Assembly (NCBI RefSeq): GCF_001642935.1
Contig: NZ_CP016761.1
Coordinates: 930,001-994,000, forward strand
DNA from: Fictibacillus arsenicus
GTDB lineage: Bacteria; Bacillota; Bacilli; Bacillales; Fictibacillaceae
Direction: 5' to 3'
DNA length: 64,000 nt
The notes beneath the pieces are model-generated. The model was not told where the DNA came from, ran no database searches, and saw nothing but the letters and a program-made list of their open reading frames with translations. Position 1 is the first letter of the stretch. Every line of letters starts with the position of its first letter. Of the stretch, positions 43,038-51,125 are shown piece by piece. The translations under genes were made by a program, and so were the position numbers.

Positions 43038-43262
43038 GGCTCTCTCTGGAAAAGATTGTTGTTTTTGACGAATTTGTTTCCTACTCTTCTTTGACAAGTT
43101 GATTGGAGCGGAAAGACGCGAGACTCCTGCGGGATCAGCGGGACAGGTGAGACTCCTAAGGGCGCAAAGCGCCGAGGAGGCTCACCGCACGCCCCGCGGA
43201 AAGCGAGTGTCTTGGAGCGGAAATCAACAACTTTCAAGAGCTCAAATTTTGCATAAACAGCC
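43038..43262 (+). mobile_element. MITE-like structured repeat, copy 9 (+ orientation)
   Basis: 225 bp, from GGCTCTCTCTGGAAAAGATTGTTG to GCATAAACAGCC, flanked by AAATAAAA and GAACAAAA (6/8 identity, a worn duplication). It has the most consensus-like core: GGTGAGACTCCT, then GGCGC-AAA-GCGCC, then AGGAGGCTCACC. Its right end lies in the T-tract of the minus-strand terminator at 43263-43307. Confidence 0.9.
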
Positions 43263-43307
43263 GAACAAAAAAACAGCAAAGACTTTTCACTCGTGATGTC
43301 TTTACTG
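43263..43307 (-). terminator. Terminator of the coiled-coil gene at 43302
   Basis: On the minus strand CAGTAAAGAC pairs with GTCTTTGCTG and is followed by TTTTTTTGTTC. The stop codon lies within the first arm. Confidence 0.85.
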
Positions 43308-43604
43308 TCGGCTTTTTCCCTCTAATTCGGTTTCAACTTTAAATATCCGTTTATTTAATACTTGAGCTGTATCATCAAAGTGGTGAATAATCTTATCTGT
43401 ATAATCTCCCATACTTGTGATGACATTTGTATTGAGCTTGTCTAGCTTGTATTCGATCCGTTTTTGCCCAGCAATCAAAATGAATTGTTGTTTCTTGAAT
43501 TCTTCCTGATTAGAAGTTAAAGCACCTTGAACATTTTTAATATCGTTAATATCATTTCGAATTTCTTTCATTTCGGTAAGGATCAGTTTTAGAGTATCTT
43601 CCAT
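43302..43604 (-). CDS. Coiled-coil hypothetical protein, 100 residues
   Basis: The sequence is helical throughout, with heptad-like hydrophobic spacing (LKLILTEMKEIRNDINDIKNVQGALTSN and IEYKLDKLNTNVI), suggesting an oligomeric coiled coil. GAGGAGC precedes the ATG. I recognise no specific family; similar small proteins are common in Bacilli. Confidence 0.65.
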   Translation of the reverse strand: MEDTLKLILTEMKEIRNDINDIKNVQGALTSNQEEFKKQQFILIAGQKRIEYKLDKLNTNVITSMGDYTDKIIHHFDDTAQVLNKRIFKVETELEGKSRQ

Positions 43605-43784
43605 CTCAAATAGCTCCTCTTCAATAAAAATAGTATTTTCAGTATAACACCTGTTACTTTTTTATTGAGTACCTAAAATGCAGAAAATGTATGGTAAGTA
43701 TTGCAAGGTTGGACTTTGCACATGTTGTGGTTTGCTGAAAAAGGAGTCGATTTTTTTTAAGATTTCGTCAGAAGGGCATAATTA

Positions 43785-44159
43785 CTATCTCTTTATTGTA
43801 GTGTGCTCTGAAACAAACTCTCCAAACAAAATATGATCAAGAGGTGCAACATGGGCAACAAACTCGTTTAATAGTTCGTTCACTTCTTTGTCTGAATCAA
43901 AGTCTTCCATTGTAATGCGGACGTGTTCTTCTGATTGGAAGTGAAGCAACCCGATCCAGAGTTCCTCATCTTCTTTCACATCGAGTTTCTCTGGAATTAA
44001 TGAAATTCCATAGTTTTTTGAAGAGGGTGATAATTTAAAGATTTGCTCAGTCACGCCTCCATATTCCTGAAACTTTTTATTCGTTTTCGCAGATATCTCC
44101 AGGAACTTTTCCTTCGCTTCAGGTTTGATCTTATAAAGATAGACAAGCAAATGTGCCAT
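43785..44159 (-). CDS. Hypothetical protein, possibly ferredoxin-like (DUF1428/dimeric alpha-beta barrel type)
   Basis: The 124-residue protein opens AHLLVYLYKIKPEAKEKFLEISAKTNKKFQEYGG, a beta-helix start like that of dimeric alpha-beta barrel proteins. A DEELWIGLLHFQSEEHVRITMEDF segment follows, which may be a second such unit. The assignment is tentative. The AGGAGGTTAG site is good. It lies 18 bases after the GNAT gene on the same strand, so both are probably cotranscribed. Confidence 0.6.
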   Translation of the reverse strand: MAHLLVYLYKIKPEAKEKFLEISAKTNKKFQEYGGVTEQIFKLSPSSKNYGISLIPEKLDVKEDEELWIGLLHFQSEEHVRITMEDFDSDKEVNELLNEFVAHVAPLDHILFGEFVSEHTTIKR

Positions 44160-44177
44160 TTTCTAACCTCCTGATTT

Positions 44178-44642
44178 TTATATCATTTCTTTATGTACGA
44201 CTTCACGGTTAATCACAAACCCCATTTTTTTATAGAAGTTTCTAGCAATCGTATTGTTAATCCAATAATCTAGCTCAAGCTTAGTGGCACCAAGCTCTAT
44301 TCCCAATTGTTCGATATAAGCTATTACTTGTGAACCAGCGCCTTTGTTGCTGCTGTTTTTCTCTATGCTGATCTGATGTATGTATAAGGATCTGGAAGCT
44401 TTTTTGAAGGGTGTTTCTGCTGAATCACGAAGTGTCATCCATACATAACCGATTGGGTTTGAACCTTCTTCTACAAGTAAGAAGATTTGTTTCGGATCCT
44501 TCATGATTTCTTTATAAAAATCTCGAATCGGTTCATAGTTATAAGGTGTAAAGTATTCAGGGAAAAGTTCAACATGTACATCCTGAACGTTTTTATTAAG
44601 TTTTGCAATAGCCTCATAATCTTGTGTTTTAATAATTTCCAT
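44178..44642 (-). CDS. GNAT family N-acetyltransferase
   Basis: The 154-residue protein has the central SLYIHQISIEKNSSNKGAGSQVIAYIEQ acetyl-CoA loop (about 86-113) and LELDYWINNTIARNFYKKMGFVINREVVHKEM at the C-terminus, the classic GNAT ending. The substrate is unknown. It is the first gene of a two-gene minus-strand unit and is divergent from hmp. Confidence 0.86.
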   Translation of the reverse strand: MEIIKTQDYEAIAKLNKNVQDVHVELFPEYFTPYNYEPIRDFYKEIMKDPKQIFLLVEEGSNPIGYVWMTLRDSAETPFKKASRSLYIHQISIEKNSSNKGAGSQVIAYIEQLGIELGATKLELDYWINNTIARNFYKKMGFVINREVVHKEMI

Positions 44643-44714
44643 AAGAGTTTTCCTTTCAATTGCTGTAAGTCTTTTTCCAATTTTATCATATTGAGTGGTA
44701 CAACTAACACCAAA

Positions 44715-44728
44715 TTTTGTTCACAAAA
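44715..44728. promoter_or_regulatory. Palindrome TTTTGTTCACAAAA upstream of hmp, ResD-like
   Basis: TTTTGT and ACAAAA are mirrored around TC. The minus-strand reading TTTTGTGAAC is close to the ResD site TTTGTGAAT. It lies 13 bases upstream of the Fnr-type box, where ResDE control of hmp would be expected. Confidence 0.4.
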
Positions 44729-44741
44729 CGTCCAAAGGAAA

Positions 44742-44757
44742 TGTGATTTAAATCACA
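44742..44757. promoter_or_regulatory. Fnr/CRP-type box TGTGATTTAAATCACA upstream of hmp
   Basis: A perfect TGTGA-N6-TCACA palindrome, extended to AATGTGATTTAAATCACATT. A weak -10 candidate (TACGAT, 44779-44784) puts the start site near 44791 and the box centre at -41.5, the usual class II activator position. Confidence 0.7.
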
Positions 44758-44816
44758 TTCCTCCTTCTTAAATTCTTTTACGATAGAGTTGTAAAAAGAA
44801 CTGAGGGGGAATTGAC

Positions 44817-46043
44817 ATGTTACAAGCAAAAACGATTGAGATCATTAAGTCAACCGTACCTGTACTAGAAGTCTACGGAGAAGCGATTACTTCCCGTTTT
44901 TATCAACTGCTCTTTACGAAGCATCCAGAACTTTTGAATATTTTTAACCACGCGAATCAGAAAAAAGGACGCCAGCAAGCAGCACTTGCAAATGCAGTTT
45001 ACGCTGCAGCTGCTAACATTGATAAGCTCGAAATGATTATTCCAGTTGTAAAGCAAATCGCACACAAACATAGAAGTTTAGGTGTAAAACCAGAACATTA
45101 TCCAGTTGTTGGTGAAAACTTGTTAGAAGCGATTAAAGACGTACTAGGTGATGCTGCAACAGACGAAATTATTAACGCTTGGGCCGAAGCATACGGCGTG
45201 ATCGCTGATGCATTTATCGGAGTTGAGCGTGACATGTATGAAGCAGCTGAACAGCAAAACGGCGGATGGGAAGGATTCAGAGCATTTGTTGTTGCTGAAA
45301 AGAAAGCAGAGAGCAGTGTAATCACGTCATTCTACTTAATACCTCAAGATGGAGGACCGATTGCGGAATTCAATCCTGGGCAATACGTAAGTGTAAGAAT
45401 GGAAATCCCAGGGGAAAAGAACACGCATATTCGCCAGTACAGTTTATCTGATGCGCCAGGAAAAGAGCATTACAGAATTTCTGTTAAAAAAGAAGCAGGA
45501 TTAAATTCTCCAGACGGTATTGTATCTGTTTACTTACATGAAGGTGTAAAAGCAGGAGATGTTCTATTTTTAAGTGCGCCAGCAGGAGATTTTTACTTAG
45601 ACACAGAGAGTGCGAAACCAGCAGTTCTTATCAGCGGGGGAGTAGGTCTTACCCCAATGGTAAGTATGCTGAAAACAGCGGCAGAAGAGCAGCCTGAACG
45701 TGAAATGACGTTCATTCATTCGGCAATCAACGGCCAGACACATGCATTAAAAGATGAAGTTAAAAAAGTGGCAGAAGATGCTGAAAACATCTCAACTTAT
45801 TTTGTTTATGAAAAACCATTAGAAGACGATTTCGGATACGATCAAACGGGTTATATTGATGAAGCATTGCTTCGCAAAGTATTACCATTAAATAAAGAAG
45901 CAGAATATTATTTCTGCGGTCCAGTTCCTTTCATGAAAGCTATCAACCATGCACTGCAAGAGTTAAACATCAAAAAAGAAAACATCCATTTTGAATTCTT
46001 CGGTCCTGCAAGTGATCTGGAAAAAGAAAAAGTAAACGCATAA
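44817..46043 (+). CDS. hmp: Flavohemoglobin, nitric oxide dioxygenase
   Basis: The 408-residue protein has an N-terminal globin domain (1-140) with proximal haem His85 in IAHKHRSLGV. The FAD-binding domain (about 150-255) has RQYSLSDAPG, and the NAD-binding domain (about 265-400) has ISGGVGLTPMVSML and FCGPVPFMKA. It converts NO and O2 to nitrate using NAD(P)H. A GAGGGGG site precedes the ATG. The palindromes upstream suggest activation under low oxygen or NO stress. It is monocistronic. Confidence 0.96.
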   Translation: MLQAKTIEIIKSTVPVLEVYGEAITSRFYQLLFTKHPELLNIFNHANQKKGRQQAALANAVYAAAANIDKLEMIIPVVKQIAHKHRSLGVKPEHYPVVGENLLEAIKDVLGDAATDEIINAWAEAYGVIADAFIGVERDMYEAAEQQNGGWEGFRAFVVAEKKAESSVITSFYLIPQDGGPIAEFNPGQYVSVRMEIPGEKNTHIRQYSLSDAPGKEHYRISVKKEAGLNSPDGIVSVYLHEGVKAGDVLFLSAPAGDFYLDTESAKPAVLISGGVGLTPMVSMLKTAAEEQPEREMTFIHSAINGQTHALKDEVKKVAEDAENISTYFVYEKPLEDDFGYDQTGYIDEALLRKVLPLNKEAEYYFCGPVPFMKAINHALQELNIKKENIHFEFFGPASDLEKEKVNA

Positions 46044-46051
46044 AAATAAAC

Positions 46052-46088
46052 GAAACACCTTCCTGAATTGTATGGAGGGTGTTTTTTT
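46052..46088. terminator. Terminator of hmp
   Basis: AACACCTTCC pairs with GGAGGGTGTT (one G-T pair), followed by TTTTT. It overlaps the stop of the convergent gene at 46087. Confidence 0.85.
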
Positions 46089-46419
46089 ATGATGTGATCC
46101 AGTGTTCAAAGCTTTTTAATAAGGCTCTTCTTTTTAACAATAGCATGGTTATTAATAGGATTAAGCTAAAAGCGGTTATCCATGCTCCCAGATAAATTCC
46201 GCCCAGCGTAAAATAAATACTGATCGTTGGCGCGAAAAAAATCCATCCAACGATGCCGAGGATCCCAACGCATAGATTCAACATCATACCTATAAAAAAA
46301 TGAGGGGCAACCATTCCTGTATGTTTAACCATAAAAACAGCATATTTGTAGCTGAGAGGCAGACCAGATATAAGGAACAAGATATAGAAGATAATGTTTA
46401 AATCGGCTTCACTGAGCAA
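46087..46419 (-). CDS. Integral membrane protein, function unknown
   Basis: The 110-residue protein has three to four hydrophobic helices (about 7-25, 38-65, 67-77 and 80-95) and the tail KRRALLKSFEHWITS. I recognise no family. An AAGGAGTG site lies before the ATG. Confidence 0.65.
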   Translation of the reverse strand: MLSEADLNIIFYILFLISGLPLSYKYAVFMVKHTGMVAPHFFIGMMLNLCVGILGIVGWIFFAPTISIYFTLGGIYLGAWITAFSLILLITMLLLKRRALLKSFEHWITS

Positions 46420-46536
46420 GAAATCACTCCTTTTGTATTCTATTTATTCCACTTTCGAGAGGAACATTCCTCTGTTTTTCTGGATTGAAACGCATTTGGA
46501 AATCATATCGTCTAACGTTAAAAGGGGAGCTGAGGG

Positions 46537-47016
46537 ATGAAGAAAAGATTTTTAGTAATCATGATGACGGTTTGTTCAGTAATTCTGTTTACAGGATGTT
46601 CTGCCAAAAAAGAACCTATTGATGGTAAGGTCTCTGGTGCGGTATTTGAAAGTGTACATTCGTTAATCGGGAGTAAGCCAATTGGTTTTGACTTAAAGGA
46701 TATGAGTATTGATTGGGTGGAGGGTTCGTATAATGAAATTCAAACACTAGCTGATCCGTGGCTTGAAACGTTAACGCCTGCACATGAAATAAACAAATTT
46801 CCATTGAAAAGATACATTCATATTTACTACAGTGATCCTTATGATAAGAATGAAAACACTGATTTGTTCATACCGTATCCGAACGATAGAGAAGCTCATA
46901 AAAATATAATTCTTAAAGGGAAAGACAATGGAATGACGAAATATTACGTGTTTGAGGGCGGAGAGAAAGAGACGGCTGCATTAGTAGACTGGATGAAAGA
47001 TCACGAACCGAATTAA
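46537..47016 (+). CDS. Small lipoprotein, function unknown
   Basis: The 159-residue protein has a signal peptide ending in lipobox LFTGC (Cys21). The mature part is a small mixed domain (IDWVEGSYNEIQTLADPWLETL, FIPYPNDREAHKNIIL). I recognise no family. AAAGGGGAGCTGAGGG provides the ribosome site. A long terminator follows directly. Confidence 0.72.
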   Translation: MKKRFLVIMMTVCSVILFTGCSAKKEPIDGKVSGAVFESVHSLIGSKPIGFDLKDMSIDWVEGSYNEIQTLADPWLETLTPAHEINKFPLKRYIHIYYSDPYDKNENTDLFIPYPNDREAHKNIILKGKDNGMTKYYVFEGGEKETAALVDWMKDHEPN

Positions 47017-47017
47017 G

Positions 47018-47075
47018 TAGGGGCTGTCCCAAAAGTAAGGTAAACTTACTTTTGGCAGCCCCAATTTTTTATTTT
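47018..47075 (+). terminator. Long terminator of the small lipoprotein gene
   Basis: GGGGCTG pairs with CAGCCCC and CCAAAAGTAAG with CTTACTTTTGG, giving an 18-bp stem with a TC bulge, followed by AATTTTTTATTTTT. Confidence 0.9.
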
Positions 47076-47223
47076 TACAAAATAAAAAATATAGACCCTC
47101 GATTTGCACCTTATCAGGAATTTTAGATAACTTACATCTTAGAATTAGGATATTCTCGAGAAAGGTTGAATCAGAAATGACCTGAAAAGTTTTTATGCTT
47201 TTGAGTCATTTCCTTTTTCTTTT

Positions 47224-47547
47224 TTATACAGTGTATGGTGCAAAGTTAGGAAACGGATGATTCGCTTCACCTAAGGATGAGAGACTTTTGATTTCAGCGA
47301 TTTCCATAATTTCATTCCAGACCCTCATCACGCCCGGGGATTCGTGAGCAGCATCTTTTGCTTGCTCCGATCTCCACTCGAAGATCTCAATGACCGTGCC
47401 ATTTGCTGCTCGAGCACGGATCGGTTCACGTGAAGTAATAAGATTTTCTGCTTCTAGCGTTTTGATATGGTTCCTTAAGACTTCATTAAGCTGTTCTTCT
47501 TTTCCCTCGTGTGGCTGGTAGAGCGCCATTGTTATTAGTGCAGACAT
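47224..47547 (-). CDS. Antibiotic biosynthesis monooxygenase-like (ABM fold) protein
   Basis: The 107-residue protein begins SALITMALYQPHEGKEEQLNEVLRNHIKTLEAE and continues TVIEIFEWRSEQAKDAAHESPGVMRVWNEI, the beta-alpha-beta pattern of dimeric alpha-beta barrel ABM proteins. The reaction is unknown. AGGAGGAAG lies before the ATG. A hairpin at 47177-47218 follows the stop. Confidence 0.75.
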   Translation of the reverse strand: MSALITMALYQPHEGKEEQLNEVLRNHIKTLEAENLITSREPIRARAANGTVIEIFEWRSEQAKDAAHESPGVMRVWNEIMEIAEIKSLSSLGEANHPFPNFAPYTV

Positions 47548-47688
47548 TACGCTTCCTCCTAAGAAAGGCAGATTTCTTTACGGTTTGTTTATTCCTATTT
47601 TATCATAGGGAACATGTCTTAAAGAGGGTTAATCAGCCTCTCTTAAGTGAAGACTGTTTTACAGACTAGCAATAAAAGGAGAGATAAG

Positions 47689-48180
47689 ATGAGATACCCG
47701 CGTTCTTTTTCACATATCGGACTATCCGTACCTGATGTAGAAAAAGCAGTGAAATTTTATGAAGATGTAATGGGCTGGTACACAATTATGCAGCCGACTA
47801 TGATAGAAGAAGATAACAGTCCGATCGGTGAAATGTGTACCGATGTTTTCGGTCCCGGCTGGAAGAAGTTCCGAATCGCTCACATGGCTACATCCGATAA
47901 GATCGGAATCGAGCTGTTTGAATTCGAAAACAATGAAAAGCCTGAGAATAACTTTGAATATTGGAAAACAGGAATCTTCCATTATTGCGTGCAAGATCCA
48001 GATGTTGAAGGACTTGTTGAAAAAATTGTTGCTCATGGCGGAAAGCAGCGCATGCCGATTCGCGAATACTATCCTGGAGAAAAGCCGTACCGAATGGTTT
48101 ATTGTGAGGACCCATTCGGCAACCTGGTCGAAATCTACAGCCATAGCTATGAACTGACCTATTCAGATGGTGCATATTAA
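47689..48180 (+). CDS. VOC family protein (lactoylglutathione lyase-like)
   Basis: The 163-residue protein begins MRYPRSFSHIGLSVPDVEKAVKFYEDVMGWY. HMATSDKIGIELFEF, HYCVQDPDVEGLVEKI and MVYCEDPFGNLVEIYSHSYE follow. Histidines and glutamates at the usual metal positions (H9, E76, H115, E154 by eye) are present. The substrate is unknown. The ATG at 47689 follows AAAGGAGAG. Confidence 0.85.
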   Translation: MRYPRSFSHIGLSVPDVEKAVKFYEDVMGWYTIMQPTMIEEDNSPIGEMCTDVFGPGWKKFRIAHMATSDKIGIELFEFENNEKPENNFEYWKTGIFHYCVQDPDVEGLVEKIVAHGGKQRMPIREYYPGEKPYRMVYCEDPFGNLVEIYSHSYELTYSDGAY

Positions 48181-48183
48181 GCA

Positions 48184-48218
48184 AAAAAAGGATGATTCCG
48201 GATGGGGTCATCCCTTTT
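48184..48218 (+). terminator. Terminator of the VOC gene at 47689
   Basis: AAAGGATGA pairs with TCATCCCTT around a 10-base loop, followed by TTTTT. Confidence 0.85.
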
Positions 48219-48320
48219 TTTGATGGAATTTGTTTTTTAATTCTTTCGTGTCTTTTTGAGAAAGACAATTGAATGAAAAAGACTAAATAAATAGACATGG
48301 AAAAGGTAATAAATGGTTAA

Positions 48321-48391
48321 TCCCACGTTGATTTCAAAATACCCACGTTATTTTAAATAATCCCACGTTAAGTGACCAAAATCCCACGTTA
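48321..48391. repeat. Phased repeat array, TCCCACGTTA core, 4 units
   Basis: CCCACGTT begins at 48322, 48342, 48362 and 48383 (intervals 20, 20 and 21), with unrelated A/T-rich spacers. On the minus strand the core reads AACGTGGGA, close to the GCGTGGAA core of two other arrays, so this one may be in the opposite orientation. No ACACGT tail is found. It lies between convergent units. Confidence 0.82.
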
Positions 48392-48433
48392 ATTTTTATT
48401 TATCGAATTTTCGACATCTGCAGATAAAGTACA

Positions 48434-48474
48434 GGCAAAAAAGAGACTCATGCAGGTCAAACCGACCGCATGAG
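48434..48474 (-). terminator. Terminator of the minus-strand permease pair
   Basis: On the minus strand CTCATGC pairs with GCATGAG and GGTC with GACC inside it, followed by TCTCTTTTTTGCC. Confidence 0.82.
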
Positions 48475-48483
48475 CCATCAACT

Positions 48484-49515
48484 TTATCCATCTGTCCCGG
48501 TCTTTATGATCTTCTCAAATTGTTCCTGGGTAAGCTTTTTTGCCGGAACAGGCTGTTTCTTCTTTAGACGGCTGGAACGTCTTGTTTTTGTATATGAACC
48601 TTGAGCAAGATACTGTTGTTTCATTGCTTCAACCATAAAGTTTAGAGCGAGAATCGAAATGGCAAATGCAGCTAGCGGCGTGTAAATTACCCATAGATTA
48701 CCTCGAATCTCATAAATATAAGCACCGATCATACTGGACCATTCGTTAATCATAGAAACGGGCAGCGTATTATTGCTTAGTGGTTCAAGAGTGATAATAT
48801 CCATTCCGCCGATAAAAACCTTTAAAACTCCTAAATGAGCTACGAGCAAAAGAGTAGAAATTAATTGCTGGCTGTACAAGATGCCTAGGCGAGGTCTTAG
48901 AAATGGCAGTACATGTTTAAAGAGTGTATGAAATCTACCGCCTCCGAGTACTTTTACAGATGAGATAAATTCATTTTCTAAGAACTTTTTTGTCTCGCTC
49001 GCAACGGTAATCATGAGCGGTGGGACAGCAATTACAACAAGTATTGTTATTGCAAAAATCGTTTGTTCATCACGAGGGAGGGACCACGTGAATATCTGCA
49101 GCACTGGAAAGAGTATTAGATATGCAATGATTGTTGCCGGAGCATAATAGAATGCTTCGAAAAGTTTGTTAAACATTCTAAGTATTGATTTAGGCAGCTG
49201 ACTAAACAGAAGGCCAAGCATGGTTCCGATTAAAAGTCTTGCGAATGCGATCAAAAAGGCAAAACTTAGAGTGTACTTTGCACCATCCAACACTTTATGA
49301 AGCATACTTACCCCAAAGCGGTCTGTGCCAAGGGGCATATCTTTAAATGGTGCAATCGGTACAGAATCAATGGGCTTATTATTTTCATCATAACGAATTT
49401 GCAAGACAGGCTTTTCTTTGTCGGGTACATAATAAGAATAGATAATGCTCCCGAAAAAAAGTGCGATAATAATAAGGAATCCTGTTAAGAATAAGGGGCT
49501 TTTCCATATAGACAT
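48484..49515 (-). CDS. Oligopeptide-type ABC transporter permease (OppC-like)
   Basis: The 343-residue membrane protein has about six helices. An extracytoplasmic loop after helix 1 ends in the OppC-type PLGTDRFGVSMLHKVLDGAKYTL, and the EAA loop is SSVKVLGGGRFHTLFKHVLPFLRP (about 183-206). The C-terminus is an unusually long basic tail (TKTRRSSRLKKKQPVPAKK). Its ATG directly follows the stop of the upstream permease (TAGATG). No ATPase or binding-protein gene is adjacent, so the complex must borrow them. Confidence 0.84.
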   Translation of the reverse strand: MSIWKSPLFLTGFLIIIALFFGSIIYSYYVPDKEKPVLQIRYDENNKPIDSVPIAPFKDMPLGTDRFGVSMLHKVLDGAKYTLSFAFLIAFARLLIGTMLGLLFSQLPKSILRMFNKLFEAFYYAPATIIAYLILFPVLQIFTWSLPRDEQTIFAITILVVIAVPPLMITVASETKKFLENEFISSVKVLGGGRFHTLFKHVLPFLRPRLGILYSQQLISTLLLVAHLGVLKVFIGGMDIITLEPLSNNTLPVSMINEWSSMIGAYIYEIRGNLWVIYTPLAAFAISILALNFMVEAMKQQYLAQGSYTKTRRSSRLKKKQPVPAKKLTQEQFEKIIKTGTDG

Positions 49516-50469
49516 CTATGCCGCCTCCTCTTCATTACGGCCAAGTTTAAAGTTAATCGAATAAGAGATGGCTGTAAAAATAATATAGAAAGGAACGAAC
49601 ATTAATAAGACACTTACTGTCACTACATCGGGCGTTGTTGGCCCATTATTCAGCATGAATTTCGTGATACCCGGGATCGCCATTATATATTCGACAATAA
49701 AGAGTGTTGATATCATTAGCCAATAGATTGTTTTTGTATGATAAAAAAGGCTGATCAAGGAATTCCTTAACATGTGAACATAAAGGATTAATGAATATTT
49801 TATTCCTTTTGCACGAGCAAACTCAACATATATTTTGGAATCTTCATCATCAAGCAAAAAGAGCAAAGTCCTCACGATAAACAATGTTGGCAGTATGGCT
49901 AAACAAAGAACAGGCAGAAAGAAAATAGGTTCTTGATTACTATGAACGATAGGCATGAGGAGTTCTCCGGTGTTTCGGTAGATAAGGATAATCATATATT
50001 GAATCATGGTTATTAAAAAAATATCCGGTAAAGATTCTAGTGAAAAGAAGAAAAAGCGCACTGCTTTTTGGATTCTGCCGGGTAAGCTTTTTATAAGGAG
50101 AGCAAATACAACAGCTGAACCAATAGCTAAGAAAAAAGCACTGACAACCAGTTTAAGTGAAAAATAAAAGTAAGGCAGTATAGTAGGGAACATGTATTTT
50201 AACTGCTGGCTTTCGTAGTATTCTACATTTGAAAAAGTCATAATCTTAACCATTAACACGCCAATTTTATGGATATAGGCATCAAAGTAAAATCCTAAGT
50301 CCTGGTTTAAAAATAGTGCGTTTTTAAGAGCTCCTGATTGCAATAACCGGGCTACAGCCTCAATGCCTTGTACATTGCTGAAAAACAGATATGGCAATGC
50401 CCCAATAAAAAATACACCGATAATAGGCAGCGAGAAATTAAGCCCATGCCGCAGGACAGAGACAACCAT
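49516..50469 (-). CDS. Oligopeptide-type ABC transporter permease (OppB-like)
   Basis: The 317-residue membrane protein has six predicted helices and an EAA-type loop YVEFARAKGIKYSLILYVHMLRNSLISL (about 219-246), typical of OppB/DppB permeases. It is the first gene of a two-gene unit with the OppC-like gene. The large loop after helix 1 (about 33-105) faces outside. The 120 bases upstream are AT-rich and should hold the promoter. Confidence 0.82.
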   Translation of the reverse strand: MVVSVLRHGLNFSLPIIGVFFIGALPYLFFSNVQGIEAVARLLQSGALKNALFLNQDLGFYFDAYIHKIGVLMVKIMTFSNVEYYESQQLKYMFPTILPYFYFSLKLVVSAFFLAIGSAVVFALLIKSLPGRIQKAVRFFFFSLESLPDIFLITMIQYMIILIYRNTGELLMPIVHSNQEPIFFLPVLCLAILPTLFIVRTLLFLLDDEDSKIYVEFARAKGIKYSLILYVHMLRNSLISLFYHTKTIYWLMISTLFIVEYIMAIPGITKFMLNNGPTTPDVVTVSVLLMFVPFYIIFTAISYSINFKLGRNEEEAA

Positions 50470-50556
50470 GAAATTTTCCCCCTCAATCTTTTTATCTATA
50501 TCTCTCTTTTATCTAATAAAGTTTCGATAAAAACCATAATTTACCTTTTAAGTATA

Positions 50557-50587
50557 TAAAAAAAAGCTGCCCCATTGACAGCGTTCT
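50557..50587 (-). terminator. Terminator of the three-gene unit 52293-50590
   Basis: On the minus strand AACGCTG pairs with CAGCTTT around TCAATGGGG and continues into a T-run. Confidence 0.65.
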
Positions 50588-50589
50588 TC

Positions 50590-51108
50590 TTATTTCAAAA
50601 TGCTTAAATACGATTGCCACGGCCCAACGTCTTTTTTATAACGTTTTGCCATGATTCTTGTAATCTGTGAGATGTGGGTTAAGTCATGAACGGCCCAAGT
50701 CGAAAGCAATTCTCTTAATCTAACAGAACCAAATTCAGGATGAAGAGCAGATTGTTCATAATCGTTTATGGCATTAAGCTCATTTTTCAGTAATGCGAGA
50801 CTCTCTTCCCGGCATTGTTTAAACTCCTGCAATAGCTGCTCAATGTCTTTTTCGCTATTAGATAAATGAGCAAAACGGTCAAATGGTGGAAAGGTATAAT
50901 TCTCGCCTTTTGTCAGAATCATATTTATACGCGGGATCCAGTTCACCTTTTCTCCTTCAATAAGATGAGCTACAACCTCAAGGACGTTCCATGTGTCACC
51001 GCCTTCGTTGCACGTTAACCAGCCAGGAGAAAGGCCGGTTAAAAGGCGGGAGAGCGTTTCAGGTGTACGTTCCAATAGCTCAATAGCTTCATTGATTTTG
51101 AAATTCAT
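50590..51108 (-). CDS. DinB superfamily protein
   Basis: The 172-residue four-helix protein has metal-ligand histidines in LEVVAHLIEGE (H48) and WAVHDLTHISQITRIM (H137, H141), the DinB-type triad. The function is unknown; DinB-fold proteins include thiol-dependent transferases. It lies 18 bases after the alpha/beta hydrolase gene and is the last gene of its unit. Confidence 0.83.
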   Translation of the reverse strand: MNFKINEAIELLERTPETLSRLLTGLSPGWLTCNEGGDTWNVLEVVAHLIEGEKVNWIPRINMILTKGENYTFPPFDRFAHLSNSEKDIEQLLQEFKQCREESLALLKNELNAINDYEQSALHPEFGSVRLRELLSTWAVHDLTHISQITRIMAKRYKKDVGPWQSYLSILK

Positions 51109-51125
51109 AGTAGGTATCCTTTCTA

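Noticed and set aside
47018-47059. GGGGCTGTCCCAAAAG hairpin as an insertion-sequence end
   Set aside because: There is a single hairpin with a T-run directly after a gene stop, no second end and no transposase, so it is a terminator.
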